Below, one piece after another: positions 62,098 through 64,000 of a DNA stretch of 64,000 nt (position 1 is its first letter; each line of letters starts with the position of its first letter). The position numbers and the translations under genes were made by a program. The stretch lies in NCBI RefSeq assembly GCF_003253705.1, contig NZ_QKYU01000005.1, positions 62,001 to 126,000 on the forward strand, given 5' to 3'. The stretch is from Humitalea rosea (GTDB lineage: Bacteria > Pseudomonadota > Alphaproteobacteria > Acetobacterales > Acetobacteraceae). The notes under the pieces are model-generated. The model did no database searches, had not been told where the DNA came from, and worked only from the letters and a program-made list of their open reading frames with translations.

Positions 62098-62124
62098 CCT
62101 TCCCATGATGGGAACCCTCATCTG
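62094..62124 (+). promoter_or_regulatory. MerR/CueR-type promoter and operator for the copA-like gene
   Basis: TTGACC (62094-62099, overlapping the dsbA-like stop) is followed by the perfect dyad TTCCCATGATGGGAA (62100-62114). A weak -10 candidate lies about 19-21 bp after the -35 (around 62119-62126). A dyad in an over-long spacer is the mark of MerR-family promoters, and the start TTGACCTTCCC is like CueR targets at E. coli copA. Confidence 0.6.
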
Positions 62125-62155
62125 ATCCTGGCGCGCGCCGCCGGGAGATTTTTTC

Positions 62156-64000
62156 ATGACCACCACCAGCCTCGATCTTGGAATCGGGGGCATGACCTGT
62201 TCGGCCTGCGCCGGGCGGGTGGAGCGCGCGGTGCGGGCGCTGCCCGGCGTCGCGGCGGCCTCGGTCAACCTCGCCTCGGAACGGCTGCGGGTGACCCTGG
62301 CCGAGCCGCCGGCCACGGCCGCGGCGGTGGCGCAGGCGGTGTCCAAGGCGGGCTACGAGCCGGCGCTGGCGAGCCTGGACCTGGATGTGACCGGGATGAC
62401 CTGCGCCTCCTGCTCCGGGCGGGTGGAGAAGGCGCTTCGGGCGGTGCCGGGGGTGCTTTCGGCCACGGTGAACCTCGCCAGCGACCGCGCGCGGGTGACC
62501 ATGACGGCGCCGGCCGATGCGGCCGCGCTGGTCGCGGCGGTGACCCGCGCCGGCTATGGCGCGACGGTGCCGGAGGCGGCCGCCCCCGCCGCCCCGCGCT
62601 CCGACCTCTGGCCGGTGCTGCTGGCCTGCGGGCTGGCGCTGCCGATGATCCTGATGCCCTTCGGGGTGCATGTGATGCTGCCGGGCTGGCTGCAACTGGC
62701 GCTGGCGGCGCCGGTGCAGCTCTGGCTCGGCGCGCGCTTCTACCGCGCGGCCTGGGGCGCGTTGCGGGCGGGGACCGGCAACATGGACCTGCTGGTGGCG
62801 CTCGGCACCTCCTCCGCCTTCGGGTTGAGCCTCGTGAACCTGTGGCGGGGCGGGGATCTGTATTTCGAGGCCTCGGCGGTGGTCATCGCCCTGGTCCTGC
62901 TCGGCAAGCGCATGGAGGCGATGGCGCGGCGGGAGACGGGGGCGGCGATCCGCGCCCTGGCCGCGCTGCGCCCCGCCACCGCCCGGCGGCGGCTGGATGG
63001 GGTGGAGCGCGCCGTGCCGCTGGCCGAGCTTGCGATCGGCGATCTGGTGGTGGTCCGCCCCGGCGAGGCGATCCCGGTCGATGGCACGGTGCTGGAGGGC
63101 GTCTCCCAGGTCGATGAGGCGCTGCTGACCGGCGAGAGCCTGCCGATCGCCAAATCCCCCGGCGATGCGGTGGCGGGGGGGGCTGTGAACGGCGATGGCC
63201 AGTTGGTGGTCCGCACCACGGCGCTCGGCGCGGAAAGCATGCTCGGCCGCATCATCCGCCTGGTGGAGGACGCCCAGGCGACCCGTGCCCCGGTGCAGCG
63301 GCTGGTGGACCGGGTGGCGGCCATCTTCGTGCCCGTGGTGGTGGGGATCGCGCTGGTGACCCTGGCGGGCTGGCTCTGGGTGGGGGCCGGGGTGGATGTG
63401 GCGCTGCTGCATGCGGTGGCGGTGCTGGTCATCGCCTGCCCCTGCGCGCTCGGCCTCGCGACGCCCGCGGCGATCATGGCCGGCACCGGGGTCGCGGCGC
63501 GGCATGGCATCCTGCTGCGGGATGCGGCGGTGCTGGAACAGGCGCTGGCGGTCACGGTGGTCGCCTTCGACAAGACCGGCACCTTGACCGAGGGCCACCC
63601 CAGCCTGGTCGCCATGGAACCCGAGGATGACGCCATCCTGGCCCTGGCGGCGGCGGTGCAGGCCGGCAGCCTCCACCCGCTGGCCCGCGCCGTGACCGGC
63701 GAGGCGACGCGGCGCGGCCTGCCCATCCCCGCCGCGACCGCCGCCCGCGCCCTGCCGGGCCGGGGCGTGCAGGCCGAGGTCGGCGGCCGCACCCTGGTGC
63801 TGGGCACCGCGCGGCTGATGGGGGAGATGGGACTGGACATCAGCGCTTTCGCCGCCCGCGCGGCGGCGCTGGAGGCGGAAGGGCGCAGCCTCTCCTACCT
63901 GGCGGAACCCGGGACGGTGCTCGGGATGTTCGCCTTTGGCGATTCGATAAAGCCCGAGGCCGCGGCGGCCCTGGCCGCGCTGCGCCGGCAGGGGGTGCGC
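62156..64000 (+). CDS. copA: CopA-type Cu(I)-exporting P1B-ATPase (5' part, cut by window end)
   Basis: Open for 615 codons to the window edge. Two heavy-metal-associated domains (GMTCSAC with C15/C18; GMTCASC with C83/C86) precede membrane helices. The actuator loop has [11 protein letters not shown]. The transmembrane metal site is CPC ([13 protein letters not shown], near residue 427). The phosphorylation site is [10 protein letters not shown] (near 471), and HP is in [10 protein letters not shown]. All mark a copper-exporting P1B-1 ATPase that pumps Cu(I) out of the cytoplasm. The C-terminal hinge and last helices lie beyond 64000. The start follows GGGAG by 8 bases. Confidence 0.95.
   Translation, partial: MTTTSLDLGIGGMTCSACAGRVERAVRALPGVAAASVNLASERLRVTLAEPPATAAAVAQAVSKAGYEPALASLDLDVTGMTCASCSGRVEKALRAVPGVLSATVNLASDRARVTMTAPADAAALVAAVTRAGYGATVPEAAAPAAPRSDLWPVLLACGLALPMILMPFGVHVMLPGWLQLALAAPVQLWLGARFYRAAWGALRAGTGNMDLLVALGTSSAFGLSLVNLWRGGDLYFEASAVVIALVLLGKRMEAMARRETGAAIRALAALRPATARRRLDGVERAVPLAELAIGDLVVVRPGEAIPVDGTVLEGVSQVDEALLTGESLPIAKSPGDAVAGGAVNGDGQLVVRTTALGAESMLGRIIRLVEDAQATRAPVQRLVDRVAAIFVPVVVGIALVTLAGWLWVGAGVDVALLHAVAVLVIACPCALGLATPAAIMAGTGVAARHGILLRDAAVLEQALAVTVVAFDKTGTLTEGHPSLVAMEPEDDAILALAAAVQAGSLHPLARAVTGEATRRGLPIPAATAARALPGRGVQAEVGGRTLVLGTARLMGEMGLDISAFAARAAALEAEGRSLSYLAEPGTVLGMFAFGDSIKPEAAAALAALRRQGVR

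Overview
The window is GC-rich (about 70% by eye) with dense, mostly 4-bp-overlapping operons. It looks like chromosomal DNA of an alphaproteobacterium, most likely a member of the Acetobacteraceae (Roseomonas-like). The reasons are several Bug/TctC-type periplasmic binding proteins, a small SRP RNA directly upstream of dnaX, BigR/SqrR-type sulfur regulation, MHIEPG-type CbiM, DUF1194, DUF849 and two branched-chain amino acid (Liv) type ABC systems. This placement rests on gene content and composition only. No rRNA, tRNA, CRISPR array, insertion sequence or phage was seen.

Layout. 0.2-4 kb: a PhnW-like aminotransferase, a VWA protein, and a Bug gene cut off after about 100 codons by an AT-rich foreign segment that carries a HEPN-like gene; then a YbiI-type DksA/TraR zinc finger. 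4-10 kb: katG, a Sel1 lipoprotein, exoD, and a cobalamin riboswitch followed by a BtuB-type receptor. 10-14 kb: amidohydrolase plus an intact Bug protein, a GNAT, and an omega-amino-acid:pyruvate aminotransferase. 13.8-17.3 kb: ybaB, dnaX, the SRP RNA and accA (housekeeping). 17.4-20.6 kb: a sulfur module made of a TauE exporter, a BigR/SqrR-type regulator, a TsdA-like dihaem cytochrome, TrxC and a DUF2892 protein. 20.6-26.8 kb: a COG4280 membrane pair, an RpiR-type regulator, a YdcF protein and a MacA/FtsX/ATPase efflux set.

26.8-35.7 kb is a surface-polysaccharide locus: sugar transferase, Wzx-like flippase, two GT4-like and two GT2 glycosyltransferases in one overlapping minus-strand chain, a divergent DUF6311 membrane protein and a GtrB-like GT2. 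35.7-44.4 kb is a catabolic locus around a solute importer. A binding protein, LivH, and a single polypeptide joining LivM, LivG and LivF are followed by a lambda-crystallin-type dehydrogenase and a beta-keto-acid cleavage enzyme (DUF849). A divergent GntR regulator, an SDR and a DsbA-fold isomerase lie on the other strand. 44.5-51.3 kb: galE, an amine oxidase, and an Mla/MCE lipid-transport operon with its auxiliary lipoprotein. 51.3-53.7 kb: an inverted-repeat element, a 2OG-oxygenase-like gene, CbiM and PaiB. 53.7-60 kb: a second liv operon (no binding protein) behind a class I aminotransferase and an active-site-degenerate gamma-glutamyltransferase lipoprotein. 59.9-64 kb: a BepA-type protease whose start codon overlaps that of the GGT gene on the other strand, a DsbA-like protein, and the 5' part of a CopA-type P-ATPase behind a MerR/CueR-like promoter.

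The least explained parts are the HEPN-like gene on the AT-rich insert, the importer-dehydrogenase-BKACE locus, the degenerate GGT and its operon, and the perfect hairpin early in wzx. All annotation is from reading the sequence; no database search was possible.
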